Origin: Pseudomonas putida
GTDB lineage: Bacteria > Pseudomonadota > Gammaproteobacteria > Pseudomonadales > Pseudomonadaceae
NCBI GenBank assembly: GCA_029953615.1
Contig: CP124529.1
Coordinates: forward strand, 5,234,494 to 5,298,493
DNA: 64,000 bases
Reading direction: 5' to 3'
Shown in pieces: positions 20,075-29,540 of this stretch. Made by a program: the position numbers and the translations under genes. How positions within the stretch are numbered: position 1 is the first letter of the stretch; every line of letters begins with the position of its first letter. Under the pieces are notes generated by a model. That model was not told where the DNA came from, did not search any database, and worked only from the letters and a program-made list of their open reading frames with translations.

Positions 20075-20265
20075 GCGTGCTCGTTCCGGAAGTAACGGGA
20101 CGGCAGTACCCAGCCGTTGATCACCACGAACCCAGGCCTGCCGGCAGGTTGACTGGCGACGGCTGACGTAGCCGCAAACACCACACCACCTACACCCAGC
20201 AAGACACAACTCTGGAGAAAACCCCTACGACCCAATTGCGCAGTACAAAACGTAAGCTTCCCCAT
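20071..20265 (-). CDS. 64-residue TAT-signal protein, likely small partner of the GMC oxidoreductase
   Basis: This small protein has a twin-arginine signal: LGRRGFLQSCVLLGVGGVVF, followed by AATSAVAS and a short tail containing FVVINGWVLPSRYF. Small TAT-signal subunits (gamma subunits) accompany FAD sugar and alcohol dehydrogenases of the GMC class and export the large subunit, which lacks its own signal. Those are usually 150-250 residues, so a 64-residue version is unusually short. The stop overlaps the oxidoreductase ATG (ATGA, 20071-20074), which couples the two. I chose the ATG at 20265 so that the twin arginines fall near residue 13; an earlier in-frame ATG at 20304 exists. Confidence 0.65.
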   Translation of the reverse strand: MGKLTFCTAQLGRRGFLQSCVLLGVGGVVFAATSAVASQPAGRPGFVVINGWVLPSRYFRNEHA

Positions 20266-20310
20266 GATCCAGTGACCTGCACCTTGAAAAGTTTTACCCG
20301 ACAAGCCGAA

Positions 20311-21688
20311 CTACAGCCAGTTGAAAAAGGCTGTCAGCAGCGCCCCGCAAAGCGCCCCGACCAGTAGCATCGGCAGTACCACCAGCTCGCGCCTCAGGCT
20401 GAACATATCCAGCTTGCGATTCACGTACACGATCAGCACAAGAGTTGGCACGGTATGCAGGGCAACCCCCCAGATCGCCCAGTCAACGCCACCGATCGCC
20501 AGCAACAGTGGCAGCCCCCCCCACAACGAGACCAGGCGGATGATGTTATCCATGGCCTGGTATCTGGTCAGGCCCAGGGCAATCCACACCTGATGAGCCA
20601 AGGTATAGCGCAATGTGAGGAACGACAGCGAAAGAATGGCCATCATCGGGCCGGCTTCACGGTAGCGATCGTCGTACAGCCAACCGATCAGCAACGGGCT
20701 GGCGGTCAGGAAACCGCCACAGATGAACAGCACCAGCAGGTCGACCAGCAGACGGAAGCGGTAATACAGCGCCTTGAGGCGCTCCGTGTCATCGGCCCGT
20801 GCCGCTTCGCTGAAGGCGGGCAACGCCACTGCGCCGAAAATCTTCATCAGCGCTGTCTGCACGGCACCCAGGATCAACACGGCAATCGAATACACACCCA
20901 ATTGTGCCGCCGTCATACTGGCGCCAAACCACATGCGGTCACCGTACATGGCCAGCACGCCGACCATCGACGACAATCAGGATCCAGCGGCCGAACACGA
21001 TCAGTTCGGTCAGCGCGCTGCGGTCCCACTGCAGGCGGTTGTCATGCCCCTCCAGAGCGGTATGACCGAGGATGGTCCAGACCACGGCAGACACCAGGCC
21101 GGCGATCACCAGTGCCCACACCGAGTGGGTCAGGTAGCCCAGCACCAGCATCGCCACCAGGCCAACCGCCTGCGAGGCCAGGTCCACCAACACTACGCGC
21201 TTCTGTTGGAAAGTCCGTACCGCGACATCTATCTTGGTGGACTGGAAGCCCCAGACCACAGCGGACAGCCCGGTTGCCGCCAGCACCATCGGCAACACCG
21301 GTGCGGCATAGGTGGAGTCCGCCGGCCACAGTTCGGTGAGCTGGGCGAACCAGGCCCCCAAGGCCAGAAGCAGGGTCAGGACGAACAGCACGAAGCCGCG
21401 GATGATCTGCACGGTCCATGCGGTATTGAGAAAATCCGGGTCGTCACCGCGCTTGCTCTGAATGATGTTCTGGCGCAGGCCGACATCGGACAATAAATGC
21501 AGGAGTACCGAAACGGTGGTAGCGATGACCATCACGCCGAACATTTCTGGCAGCAGCAAGCGGGCCATGACCAGGTTGCCGCCAAGGCGCATCACCTGTG
21601 ACGCCACTTGCGCAACCAGGTTCCAGGACCCGGCCCTCAGGGCCCGCTCGCGCAGGCCCGCAGTGGCAGACACATCAATCGACGGCAT
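20311..21688 (-). pseudogene. Wzx-type polysaccharide flippase, interrupted by one frame disruption
   Basis: The N-terminal frame (from 21688) reads MPSIDVSATAGLRERALRAG, then SWNLVAQVASQVMRLGGNLV and SDVGLRQNIIQSKRGDDPDF, the opening of the lipopolysaccharide/EPS flippase (polysaccharide transporter) family. It is lost at about 20974, after FGRWILI. The C-terminal frame resumes SSMVGVLAMYGDRMWFGASM and continues through several membrane helices to 20311. Deleting one base restores a protein of about 458 residues. The intact product would flip lipid-linked EPS repeat units across the inner membrane. No other Wzx candidate is in the window, so an authentic lesion should block this EPS pathway unless it is suppressed. 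Confidence 0.82.
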
Positions 21689-21784
21689 GACATCAATCTC
21701 TGACTGACTGGCTAAAAGGTCACTATAGTTTCAATCAGCCACGACGCTAGCCGTTGCCCACCGATGCAAAGGTGCACATAGCCA

Positions 21785-23311
21785 ATGCCTGAACATTTTC
21801 GTGCGTTGATCGTCATCCTGTTTCTGGCGAGCGTGGTCTTCCTGCTGGCGCGGCGGCCTGCCAGCGACCTGATCCCGCTGGCTGACTTCAAGCGCCGGCG
21901 CAACCTGTGGTTCCTGCTTACCCTGCTGGCCTTCTTTTCGCATAGCTTCTGGCTGTACCTGGGTGCTGGCGCCGTCATCCTGTACATCGCAGGGCGTCGC
22001 GAACACAACCCCATGGCGCTGTTCTACATGCTGCTGTTCCTGATCCCGCCGGCTTCGGTGCAGGTTCCCGGGTTTGGCGTGGTCAATTATCTGGTCGACC
22101 TCAACCATATCCGCCTGCTGACCCTGTGCGTGCTGTTGCCGGCGGCACTGGCCCTGCGCCGGCAAGCCGACACCCTGCGCTTCGGCCGCACCTGGCCCGA
22201 CAGGCTGTTGGCGGCCGGCCTGCTGCTGATGAGCGTGCTGTACCTGCGCGAGACCACCCTGACCGACACCCTGCGCCAGACGCTGTACCTGTGTGTCGAT
22301 GTGTTCCTGCCGTATTACGTGGCCAGCCGTGGCCTGCGCCAGATCAGCGAGTTCAAGGACACCCTGCTGGCGTTCGTGCTTGCCGCCTTCGTTCTGGCCC
22401 TGATCGGCGTGGCCGAGTACGTGCGCCACTGGCTGCTGTACAGCGCCCTGGTTGACGCCATGGGTGTGCCGTGGAGCATGTCGGGCTACCTGAGCCGTGG
22501 CGGTTCGCTGCGCGCCAGCGTCACCACCGGGCAGGCGATTGCCCTGGGCTATGTTATGAGCGTGGCCATCGGCCTGTTCCTGTTTGTCCAGGGTTATGTG
22601 CGCCGCCCCCGGCAGCGGGTGCTGGGCGCCCTGCTGCTGGCCGCCGGGCTGTTCGCGCCACTGTCCCGTGGCCCGTGGATCGGCGCTGTGGTCATCGTGG
22701 TGGTGTTCATCGCCCTGGGCAAGGGGGCGGTCAGGCGCCTGGCGCTGCTTGCCGCGGCCGGCATGCTGGCCCTGCCCTTGCTGACCATCGTGCCCGGTGG
22801 CGAAAAGGTACTGGACCTGCTGCCGTTCATTGGCAGCCTCGAGAAAGAGAACATCACCTACCGCGAACGGCTGATGGACAACGCGTGGATCGTCATCCAG
22901 CGCAACCCGCTGTTTGGCTCGTTCGACTTCCGCAACACCCCGGAAATGCAATCGATGATTCAGGGTGAAGGCATCATCGACATCGTCAACACCTACATCA
23001 ACCTGGCGCTGCGGGTCGGGCTGGTCGGGCTTGGGCTGTTCGTGGCGTTCTTCGCCACCGTACTGCACGGCATTCGCAAGGCCATGCTCGGCTTCCCCGA
23101 CAAGGATGACGAGCGACGCCAGCTCGGCCGGGTATTGCTGGCGACACTGCTCGGCATCCTGGTGATCATTTTCACCGTCAGCAGCATCACCTTCATTCCG
23201 GTGGTGTACTGGTCTGTCGCCGGGCTGGGCGTGGCCTACATCCAGATGGTCCGCAGCCTGCACGACAGCCAGGCGATCGCGCTGGCCGACCCCGGCCTTC
23301 AACCCAGGTAA
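21785..23311 (+). CDS. O-antigen ligase/Wzy polymerase-like membrane protein
   Basis: This 508-residue protein has about ten predicted transmembrane segments. The RGGSLRASVTTGQAIALGYV region and FAPLSRGPWIGAVVIVVVFI match the O-antigen ligase / Wzy_C superfamily, in which SRGPW-type loops carry functional Arg residues. A large periplasmic loop around LERENITYRERLMDNAWIVI-like sequence (about residues 355-400) fits. Because the locus has a flippase, a chain-length regulator and an export channel, this is the best candidate for the EPS polymerase. It starts the central plus-strand unit and diverges from the flippase gene across 96 bp. The glycoside hydrolase gene begins five bases after its stop. 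Confidence 0.82.
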   Translation: MPEHFRALIVILFLASVVFLLARRPASDLIPLADFKRRRNLWFLLTLLAFFSHSFWLYLGAGAVILYIAGRREHNPMALFYMLLFLIPPASVQVPGFGVVNYLVDLNHIRLLTLCVLLPAALALRRQADTLRFGRTWPDRLLAAGLLLMSVLYLRETTLTDTLRQTLYLCVDVFLPYYVASRGLRQISEFKDTLLAFVLAAFVLALIGVAEYVRHWLLYSALVDAMGVPWSMSGYLSRGGSLRASVTTGQAIALGYVMSVAIGLFLFVQGYVRRPRQRVLGALLLAAGLFAPLSRGPWIGAVVIVVVFIALGKGAVRRLALLAAAGMLALPLLTIVPGGEKVLDLLPFIGSLEKENITYRERLMDNAWIVIQRNPLFGSFDFRNTPEMQSMIQGEGIIDIVNTYINLALRVGLVGLGLFVAFFATVLHGIRKAMLGFPDKDDERRQLGRVLLATLLGILVIIFTVSSITFIPVVYWSVAGLGVAYIQMVRSLHDSQAIALADPGLQPR

Positions 23312-23316
23312 CGCCA

Positions 23317-25932
23317 ATGAACGTGCTTACCCTACGCTGCCCGATTATTCAACCTCTGCTGCGGGTAACGGCCATTGCCGGCCTGGTCTTGCTGCCGCTC
23401 ACCGGCTGGGCATCGGCGTGGCAAGTCAGCGTCGATGAACAGAATGGCCTGCCCATGGTGACCCACGGTGGTGGGCCGGTGATGAAAGCCAAGTTCGACT
23501 TCTGGGCAGCCAACTGGAGCTGGACTGGCTTCTCCACCACGTTCAAGGTCAATGGCCCCTACCACTACACGCTGCAGGGCCAGAACAAGGCGCTGGACTT
23601 CGACCTGGAGGCGGATATCCGCAAGGAGCAGGCACAAACCCTGAGCTGGGCCTTCGACCTTGACGCGCACAGCCGCCAGGCCGGGGTGATGGGCGGCGGC
23701 ATGGTGTTCCAGTTCGACCCGGCGCAAATTGCCGGGGAAATGGGCGCCCCGCAGTTGCTGCCCGGCAACCGTGGCTGGTCGTGGGGCAAGGCAGGCCTGG
23801 GCCGGCGCGTCGAAATGCGCTTCGACCCGCCGCTGGCCAAGGTGTATTTCGAGCGCGGCAACCCGTCCGAACTGCGTGCGTTCATCTACAGCGACCCGAT
23901 CAATGCCGGCCGGCAACAGATCAAGGCGGTGCTCAACGTCACCGGCGACATCGACCTGGGGCCCACGCCCAGCGAACGCTTCGGCCTGGTCGACCCGGCC
24001 GGTTGGCCGGACGATCAACTGGACTGGCGTACCTCGCCAGTGGACCTGTCATTCCTCAATGCCGCAGAAAAACCCGCCGGCAAGCGTGGTTTCGTCAAGG
24101 CTGTCGGCGAACAGCTGATGTTCGAGGACAACACCCCGGTGCGCTTCTGGGGCACCAACCTGTCCGCCTATTCGCTGTTCAAGAGCCCCGACGAAGAAAT
24201 CCGCCAACAGGCCAAGCGCCTGTCCGCTCTGGGCTTCAACCTGGTGCGTCTGCACCACCACGACTCGCCCTGGGTGAGCCCGAACGTGTTTGGCGACGGC
24301 ACCCTGGTGCGCGATACCCGGCAGCTCAGTGCCGAATCGCTGCGCAAGCTCGACCTGTGGATCAAGGCACTCAAGGACGAAGGCATCTATATCTGGCTGG
24401 ACATGCACGTGCAGCGAGCGCTTACCGCCAATGCTGACATTGACGATTTCCAGGAACTGGCCAAGGGCGAGAACCAGGTTGACCTCAAAGGTTATGCCTA
24501 TGTGAACCGAAGTATCCAACAGGCGATGAAACGCTTTGCCGAGCAGTACCTGACCCATGTGAACGAATACACCGGCATGGCCTACAAGGACGACCCGGCG
24601 ATTGCTGCAGTGCTGATCACCAACGAGAACGACCTTACCCAGCATTATGGCAATGCCCTGATGCCGAACAAGGATGTACCGCGCCACAGCGAACGCTATA
24701 TGGATGCGGCCAAAGCTTTTGCCAAACAATATGACCTGCCCACCGACCTCACCTGGCGCGCCTGGGAGCATGGGCCTTCGAAGCTGTTCCTCAATGACCT
24801 GGAACAGCGCTTCAACGCCGACATGATCGCCCACCTGCGCGGCCTTGGCGTGAAAGTGCCGATCGCCACCACCAGTACCTGGGGTGGCAATGGCCTGAGC
24901 GCACTGCCAGCGCTGACCGCAGGCGATGTTATCGACGCCCATGCCTACGGTGCCAATGGCCAACTGGAGAAGAACCCGCTGACCAGCGACAGCATGCTCG
25001 ACTGGCTCGCCGCTGCCCAGGTGGTCGGCAAACCGCTGACCGTCACCGAGTGGAACGCCGAGCCATTCCCACTGCCCGACCGCCACTCATTGCCGCTGTA
25101 TGTGGCCGGCACCGCCGCCCACCAGGGCTGGGACGCCATGATGCAGTATGCCTACAGCCAGCAGGCCTTCAACCCGGGCTGGCGCACGGCGGATAACTGG
25201 CACGCGTACAACGACCCGGCGATGATCGCCACCCTGCCCGCTGCCGCCCTGCTCTATCGCCGAGCGGATGTGAAGCCGGCCACTACCCGCTACGTGTTCG
25301 CGCCGACGCCCGCCACCCTGTACAACCAGGAGATCACCCCGCGCAACTCGCCGCTGCTGCGCACGGCCATGGAAAAGGGCCAGCTGCAGATCGCCCTGCC
25401 GCAGACGCCGGAATTGCCCTGGCTGAAACCGGCCGCCATCCCTGCCGACGCGCAGGTGCTGCAGGACCCGGGGCAGTCCTTGCTGCCAGCCGACGCCACG
25501 GAGGCGGTCAGCGACACGGGCGAACTCAAGCGCAACTGGCAACAGGGCGTCTACACCATCGACACAACGCTGACCCAGGCCGCCACCGGATGGCTGGGCG
25601 GTCGCTCGATCAGCCTCGGCGCGATCCAGGTGCAAGCACAAACGCCGTATGCCAGCGTCGTGGTGCAAAGCCTGGACGGCAAACCCTTGGGCCAGTCGCG
25701 CGAACTGCTGCTGTCGGTGGGCACCCGTGCCGTGCCCAAGGCCGACGACAAGACCCCTTTCAACGTCGAGCCGCTTGCCGGCACCTTGAGCATCAAGGCG
25801 CCTGCTGGCCTGAAACTGTTCGCGCGGGACGCACAGGCGCAGTTGAAACCGTTGCCGATGGCTTACCAGAATGGACGCTACAACATCACCTTCGACGGCA
25901 AGTACATGTCCAATTGGCTGTTCTTGAAATAG
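23317..25932 (+). CDS. Secreted GH-A-clan glycoside hydrolase in the EPS locus
   Basis: This large protein (871 residues) has a signal peptide ending near GWASA. The catalytic (beta/alpha)8 barrel starts about residue 255 at FVKAVGEQLMFEDNTPVRFW, continues with GFNLVRLHHHDSPWV, has the acid/base in AVLITNENDLTQHYGNAL (around residue 436) and a likely nucleophile in TVTEWNAEPFPLPDR (around residue 577). These are features of cellulase-like clan-A hydrolases. A beta-rich N-terminal domain (residues 25-250) and a C-terminal beta domain surround it. EPS loci often encode a hydrolase that trims or releases the polymer or clears periplasmic misassembled chains. Substrate is inferred only from context. 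Confidence 0.85.
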   Translation: MNVLTLRCPIIQPLLRVTAIAGLVLLPLTGWASAWQVSVDEQNGLPMVTHGGGPVMKAKFDFWAANWSWTGFSTTFKVNGPYHYTLQGQNKALDFDLEADIRKEQAQTLSWAFDLDAHSRQAGVMGGGMVFQFDPAQIAGEMGAPQLLPGNRGWSWGKAGLGRRVEMRFDPPLAKVYFERGNPSELRAFIYSDPINAGRQQIKAVLNVTGDIDLGPTPSERFGLVDPAGWPDDQLDWRTSPVDLSFLNAAEKPAGKRGFVKAVGEQLMFEDNTPVRFWGTNLSAYSLFKSPDEEIRQQAKRLSALGFNLVRLHHHDSPWVSPNVFGDGTLVRDTRQLSAESLRKLDLWIKALKDEGIYIWLDMHVQRALTANADIDDFQELAKGENQVDLKGYAYVNRSIQQAMKRFAEQYLTHVNEYTGMAYKDDPAIAAVLITNENDLTQHYGNALMPNKDVPRHSERYMDAAKAFAKQYDLPTDLTWRAWEHGPSKLFLNDLEQRFNADMIAHLRGLGVKVPIATTSTWGGNGLSALPALTAGDVIDAHAYGANGQLEKNPLTSDSMLDWLAAAQVVGKPLTVTEWNAEPFPLPDRHSLPLYVAGTAAHQGWDAMMQYAYSQQAFNPGWRTADNWHAYNDPAMIATLPAAALLYRRADVKPATTRYVFAPTPATLYNQEITPRNSPLLRTAMEKGQLQIALPQTPELPWLKPAAIPADAQVLQDPGQSLLPADATEAVSDTGELKRNWQQGVYTIDTTLTQAATGWLGGRSISLGAIQVQAQTPYASVVVQSLDGKPLGQSRELLLSVGTRAVPKADDKTPFNVEPLAGTLSIKAPAGLKLFARDAQAQLKPLPMAYQNGRYNITFDGKYMSNWLFLK

Positions 25933-26011
25933 GGGATATGGCCATCTACCCTCACAACAGACCGGTAGCTGAAAAGCGCGGCTGTACAACAGCAGAGTCC
26001 AGGAGGCATGG

Positions 26012-26986
26012 ATGAAGTTTCTGGTTGTCGGTGGCGCAGGCTACATAGGCTCGCATATGGTCAGGCACTTGCTTGCTGCGGGCCATGAGGTGGTGGTGGC
26101 GGACCTGGTCTCGCCCGGCCCCGGCGTCCAGTGGGCAAAGCTGGACATCGCCGACGAACCCGCCCTGGATGTGCTGTTTGGTGTTTGCCGTTTCGATGCC
26201 GTGTTCCACTTTGCCTCGTTCATCCAGGTGGGCGAGTCGGTCAGCGTGCCCGGCAAGTACTACCAGAACAACGTCGCGGCCACCCTTGCCCTGCTGCAGG
26301 CCATGGTAAATGCCGGTATCCGGTACCTGGTGTTTTCTTCCAGTGCTGCCGTCTACGGCAACCCGCAGTATGTGCCGATCGACGAAGCGCATGCCAAGGG
26401 GCCGATCAACCCGTACGGGCTGAGCAAATGGATGGTCGAGCAGATTCTCGAGGACTTCGACCGGGCTTACGGTTTGAAGTCGGTGTGCCTGCGCTACTTC
26501 AATGCAGCGGGTGCTGACCCGGAAGGCCGGTTGGGGGAGCGCCATGACCCGGAAACCCACCTGATCCCGTTGATCCTGCAAGCCGCGTCGGGCCGGCGTG
26601 AGTCGGTGACGGTGTTCGGCCGTGACTACGACACGCCGGACGGTACCTGCATCCGCGACTATGTGCATGTGGCCGACCTGGCAGCGGCACATGCGTTGGC
26701 AGTGGACTATTTGCTGGCAGGTGGCGAACGCACTGCGTTCAACCTGGGCAATGGCCTGGGCTTTTCGGTGCAGCAGGTGATCGATACGGCGCGGGCGGTG
26801 ACCGGGCGGCAAATCAATGCCCTGGACGCGCCGCGCCGGGCCGGCGACCCGCCACGGCTGGTGGCGGATGCAAGCAAGGCACTGCAGGTGCTGGGCTGGC
26901 GGCCGGAATTTGCCTCACTGGAGCAAATTGTGCGGCATGCGTGGCAGTGGGAGTTGCAGTACCCCTGGGCCACGCGGCAGACCTGA
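26012..26986 (+). CDS. galE: UDP-glucose 4-epimerase
   Basis: This 324-residue extended short-chain dehydrogenase opens with MKFLVVGGAGYIGSHMVRHL, carrying GxxGxxG for NAD. The YxxxK active site is in INPYGLSKWMVEQILEDFDR, with SSSAAVYGNPQ before it, and DGTCIRDYVHVADLAAAHAL is the GalE signature. It interconverts UDP-glucose and UDP-galactose (possibly the N-acetyl forms) and so feeds glycosyltransferases of this locus. It is the last gene of the central plus-strand unit, 79 bp after the hydrolase, and converges on the BY-kinase gene. Pseudomonads may hold other galE copies, so this one is probably EPS-dedicated. Confidence 0.94.
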   Translation: MKFLVVGGAGYIGSHMVRHLLAAGHEVVVADLVSPGPGVQWAKLDIADEPALDVLFGVCRFDAVFHFASFIQVGESVSVPGKYYQNNVAATLALLQAMVNAGIRYLVFSSSAAVYGNPQYVPIDEAHAKGPINPYGLSKWMVEQILEDFDRAYGLKSVCLRYFNAAGADPEGRLGERHDPETHLIPLILQAASGRRESVTVFGRDYDTPDGTCIRDYVHVADLAAAHALAVDYLLAGGERTAFNLGNGLGFSVQQVIDTARAVTGRQINALDAPRRAGDPPRLVADASKALQVLGWRPEFASLEQIVRHAWQWELQYPWATRQT

Positions 26987-27007
26987 GGTTTGAAAGGCGC
27001 TGCGATT

Positions 27008-27139
27008 CCCTGTGGGAGCGGGCGCGCCCGCGAACACCGGTGCAACCGGTGCCATTCACCGCGTCGCCTGCTTCGCGGGCATGCCCGCTCCCACAAGGGC
27101 CCCGTCAGCTGAAGGAATACGCCATACCTGTGGGAGCGG
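27008..27139. repeat. Composite REP element with extra half-unit, between convergent galE and BY-kinase
   Basis: Arms GTGGGAGCGGGCGCGCCCGCGAA and TTCGCGGGCATGCCCGCTCCCAC (27008-27099) enclose a small inner hairpin, CACCGGTGCAACCGGTGCC. A linker with CAGCTGAAGGAAT follows, then a third half-unit CCTGTGGGAGCGGC ending against the kinase stop codon. The same composite arrangement, linker included, recurs at 63850-63977. Confidence 0.85.
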
Positions 27140-27140
27140 C

Positions 27141-27948
27141 CTAGTAATATGTCCGCGGCTGCTCGTCGGCCTTGTTCAATACCGTCCCGACCAGGTTCAC
27201 CCTGGCCAGGTGATGCAGGCAATCCTCGATTTCTTTCTTGTTGTTCATACCGTTGGCCACCACCAGCAGCACACAGTCGAACTTGGGTATCACGGTGATC
27301 GCATCGTCAGAGCTGAGCAGCGGCGGCAAATCGAAAATACAGATGCGAGACTCGTAGCGGTTGCGCAGTTCGCTGATCAGGTTGCTCACTTTGGGCGACG
27401 ACAGCATTTCGGTAGACAACGGTACCGGTACCCGCGTCGGCAGCACCACAAACCGAGGCAAGCTCGGGTTGACCAGGCCAATCCTGCAGTTGCGCCTCGT
27501 CCGACAGAAACTCGTTCAGCGCCTGGTCCATGGGCAGGCCCAGGGTGCTGCCGACCTTGGGCCGACGCAGGTCGAAGTCCACCAGCAACGCGGTCTTGGT
27601 GGTGTGGTGGGCGATGCTCATGGCCAGGTTGACCGCCAGCACCGTCTTGCCCGCTTCAGGGGTTGGCGAGGTGATGGCCAGCGTTCGCCAGCCATTTTCA
27701 TCCATGGTCCTGAGCACCTGCGTGCGCAGCAGGTCGATCGGCCCGTTCATGTGGGAGTTCTTGTTGTAGGCGACGATGCGGTGACGTTCCAGGTGCTCGG
27801 CGCGCAGCGGCACCACCTTGGTGTTCACATAATCGAACTGGCCAGGCACTTCCGTCAGCGCCGTGCCAGGAGCAGGTGACAAGGCCTGCGGGGTACCCGG
27901 GGTAACCGGGTGAAGATTGTTGCCAACAGCCGGCTTGGTCCTGTCCAT
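27141..27948 (-). pseudogene. Bacterial tyrosine (BY) kinase, EpsG/CpsD-like, interrupted by one frame disruption
   Basis: The N-terminal frame (ATG at 27948, with an AGGGAAG-type ribosome site) shows Walker A in TSPTPEAGKTVLAVNLAMSI and Walker A' in LLVDFDLRRPKVGS. It breaks at about 27478, after EAQLQDW. The other frame continues LVNPSLPRFVVLPTRVPVPL and holds Walker B in CIFDLPPLLSSDD. Removing one base gives about 268 residues. The C-terminus ends PRTYY, so the usual tyrosine cluster is reduced to two tyrosines. The partner Wzz-like protein is encoded immediately upstream. The pair sets EPS chain length and export in the Wzx/Wzy pathway. I think the break is probably a sequence error. Confidence 0.82.
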
Positions 27949-27958
27949 CACTGCTTCC

Positions 27959-29521
27959 CTATGCAAACCGAGACATGACTTTGATCAACAGCACATCCAG
28001 TGGCATGTAGAACACGTGCACCAGCACTACCATGATAGCCGCCAGCGCCAGCGCCGCCAGGATCAGCCAGTTGCGCCAACGCTTGCGCCTGGCCACATCT
28101 GCCTTGGTATCGATATAAGGCAGCGCCACCAGCACCCGCCTGCCCAGCAGGTTTTCCAGGGCCCCGACGCCGCGAATACGCTGATTGAACATTTCCAGCA
28201 GCATCACCAGCGCACCGCCACCTGCCGGTGCCAGCACCAGGCCCAGCGCGGCGATTTTCTTGCGGTTGGGCTTGATCGGTTTCTCCGGCAACAGCGGTGG
28301 TTCCAGCAGTACGAAACGCTCGGCCTTGTTTTCCTGTTCCAGGCTTTCGGTAATCTTCGCGCCCATTTCCTTGGCGCGGATTTCCTCGTACTTCTTGCGC
28401 GCGTTGTCGTGGTCACGCATCAGGGTCACCAGGCCACGCTCCACCTGCGGCGCCTCGAGGATTTCGGCCTCGTAGCCTTCCATCTTGCGGGTCAACTCGC
28501 GCTTCTGCTCGGCCAGCGAAGCAATACGCTCTTGCGCTGCGCTCATCTTGGCACGCACGCGAGCGACATCAAGGCCTACCGTGGACGCCACCGCCGTACG
28601 ACTGCCACTGGCTTCGAGCGCCTGGATCCTGCGCTTGACCGCCACCACATCGGGGTGGGCTTCCTTGTAGCGGGTCAGCAGCTGGGCATATTCGGCCTTC
28701 AGGCTGGCCAGGTCCTTAGGCTGTTCGGCACTGGCCGCCCTGGGCCCTTCGCCGGCCTTTGTGGCCAGCCCGGCACTGGCGGCAGACAGTTCCAGTTCCA
28801 GGTAACGCAGTTCTTCCTGGGCCGCCTTGTAATCGCGGTCGACCTCGCGGAACTCCAGCTCCGAGCGCGACAGCATGTTCATGCGCAGGGTCTGGTGCTC
28901 GGGCAAGGCATTGGCGTGCGCCTGCTTGAAGTCCGCCAGCTGGTTTTCCAGGCTGGCCAGTTCGGCCCCCAGCTTGTTCGCCTCCTGAGTGAGGAACTCG
29001 GTGGTTTCATTGGCCCGCTCGGTACGCTGCTTGAGATTCTCGTTGAGGAACAGCGTCACCAGTTCGTCGGCGACTTCCTTGGCCACTTCCGGCTGCTTGT
29101 GTTCGAAGGACACATTGAACGCCACGGTCGCTTCACCGCGCCCGCGCACGTAGGTGGTCAGGGTCTCGACCACGACGGCATTGCGCATGTGGTCGATCTT
29201 GTCGCTTTCGCTGAAGCGGTTGTCGGGGAACAGGTTGTACTTGCCGATGATGCGCAGCAGGTTCTCACGGGTCATCACCCGCTGGCGAATCACCTCGATG
29301 CGTTCATCGGCAAAGCTGGTGTTGTTGGTCGATACCAGCTCGGGCGAAATCTGCTGCGACTCCACCAGGATGGTGCCAGTCGACTGGTAGATCGGCGGCA
29401 CCATCACGGCGACGGCGACGGTGGCGGCCAGGATGACTACGATGCTCACCCCCAATATCAGGCCCCGGTCCTTGATTATGGCGATGTAATCTCTGAGGGA
29501 GAGCTCGTAGTCAGACTTCAT
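27959..29521 (-). CDS. Wzz/GumC/EpsF-like chain-length determinant protein
   Basis: This 520-residue polysaccharide co-polymerase starts MKSDYELSLRDYIAIIKDRG, followed by the first membrane helix, then a long periplasmic coiled-coil region (about residues 130-390, rich in Glu, Ala and Lys) and the second helix near residue 490. EPPLLPEKPIKPNRKKIAAL matches the proline-rich G-P segment that precedes the second transmembrane helix in Wzz/GNVR proteins. It lacks a fused kinase domain, and the kinase is encoded separately 10 bp downstream. It probably controls EPS chain length together with the BY-kinase. Confidence 0.9.
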   Translation of the reverse strand: MKSDYELSLRDYIAIIKDRGLILGVSIVVILAATVAVAVMVPPIYQSTGTILVESQQISPELVSTNNTSFADERIEVIRQRVMTRENLLRIIGKYNLFPDNRFSESDKIDHMRNAVVVETLTTYVRGRGEATVAFNVSFEHKQPEVAKEVADELVTLFLNENLKQRTERANETTEFLTQEANKLGAELASLENQLADFKQAHANALPEHQTLRMNMLSRSELEFREVDRDYKAAQEELRYLELELSAASAGLATKAGEGPRAASAEQPKDLASLKAEYAQLLTRYKEAHPDVVAVKRRIQALEASGSRTAVASTVGLDVARVRAKMSAAQERIASLAEQKRELTRKMEGYEAEILEAPQVERGLVTLMRDHDNARKKYEEIRAKEMGAKITESLEQENKAERFVLLEPPLLPEKPIKPNRKKIAALGLVLAPAGGGALVMLLEMFNQRIRGVGALENLLGRRVLVALPYIDTKADVARRKRWRNWLILAALALAAIMVVLVHVFYMPLDVLLIKVMSRFA

Positions 29522-29540
29522 GGGGCCACCTGCCTGAAGT

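Noticed and set aside
21731..23317. 528-residue minus-strand frame opposite the Wzy-like gene
   Set aside because: Gln/Gly/His-rich composition typical of antisense frames in GC-rich genes; the plus strand encodes a hydrophobic membrane protein.
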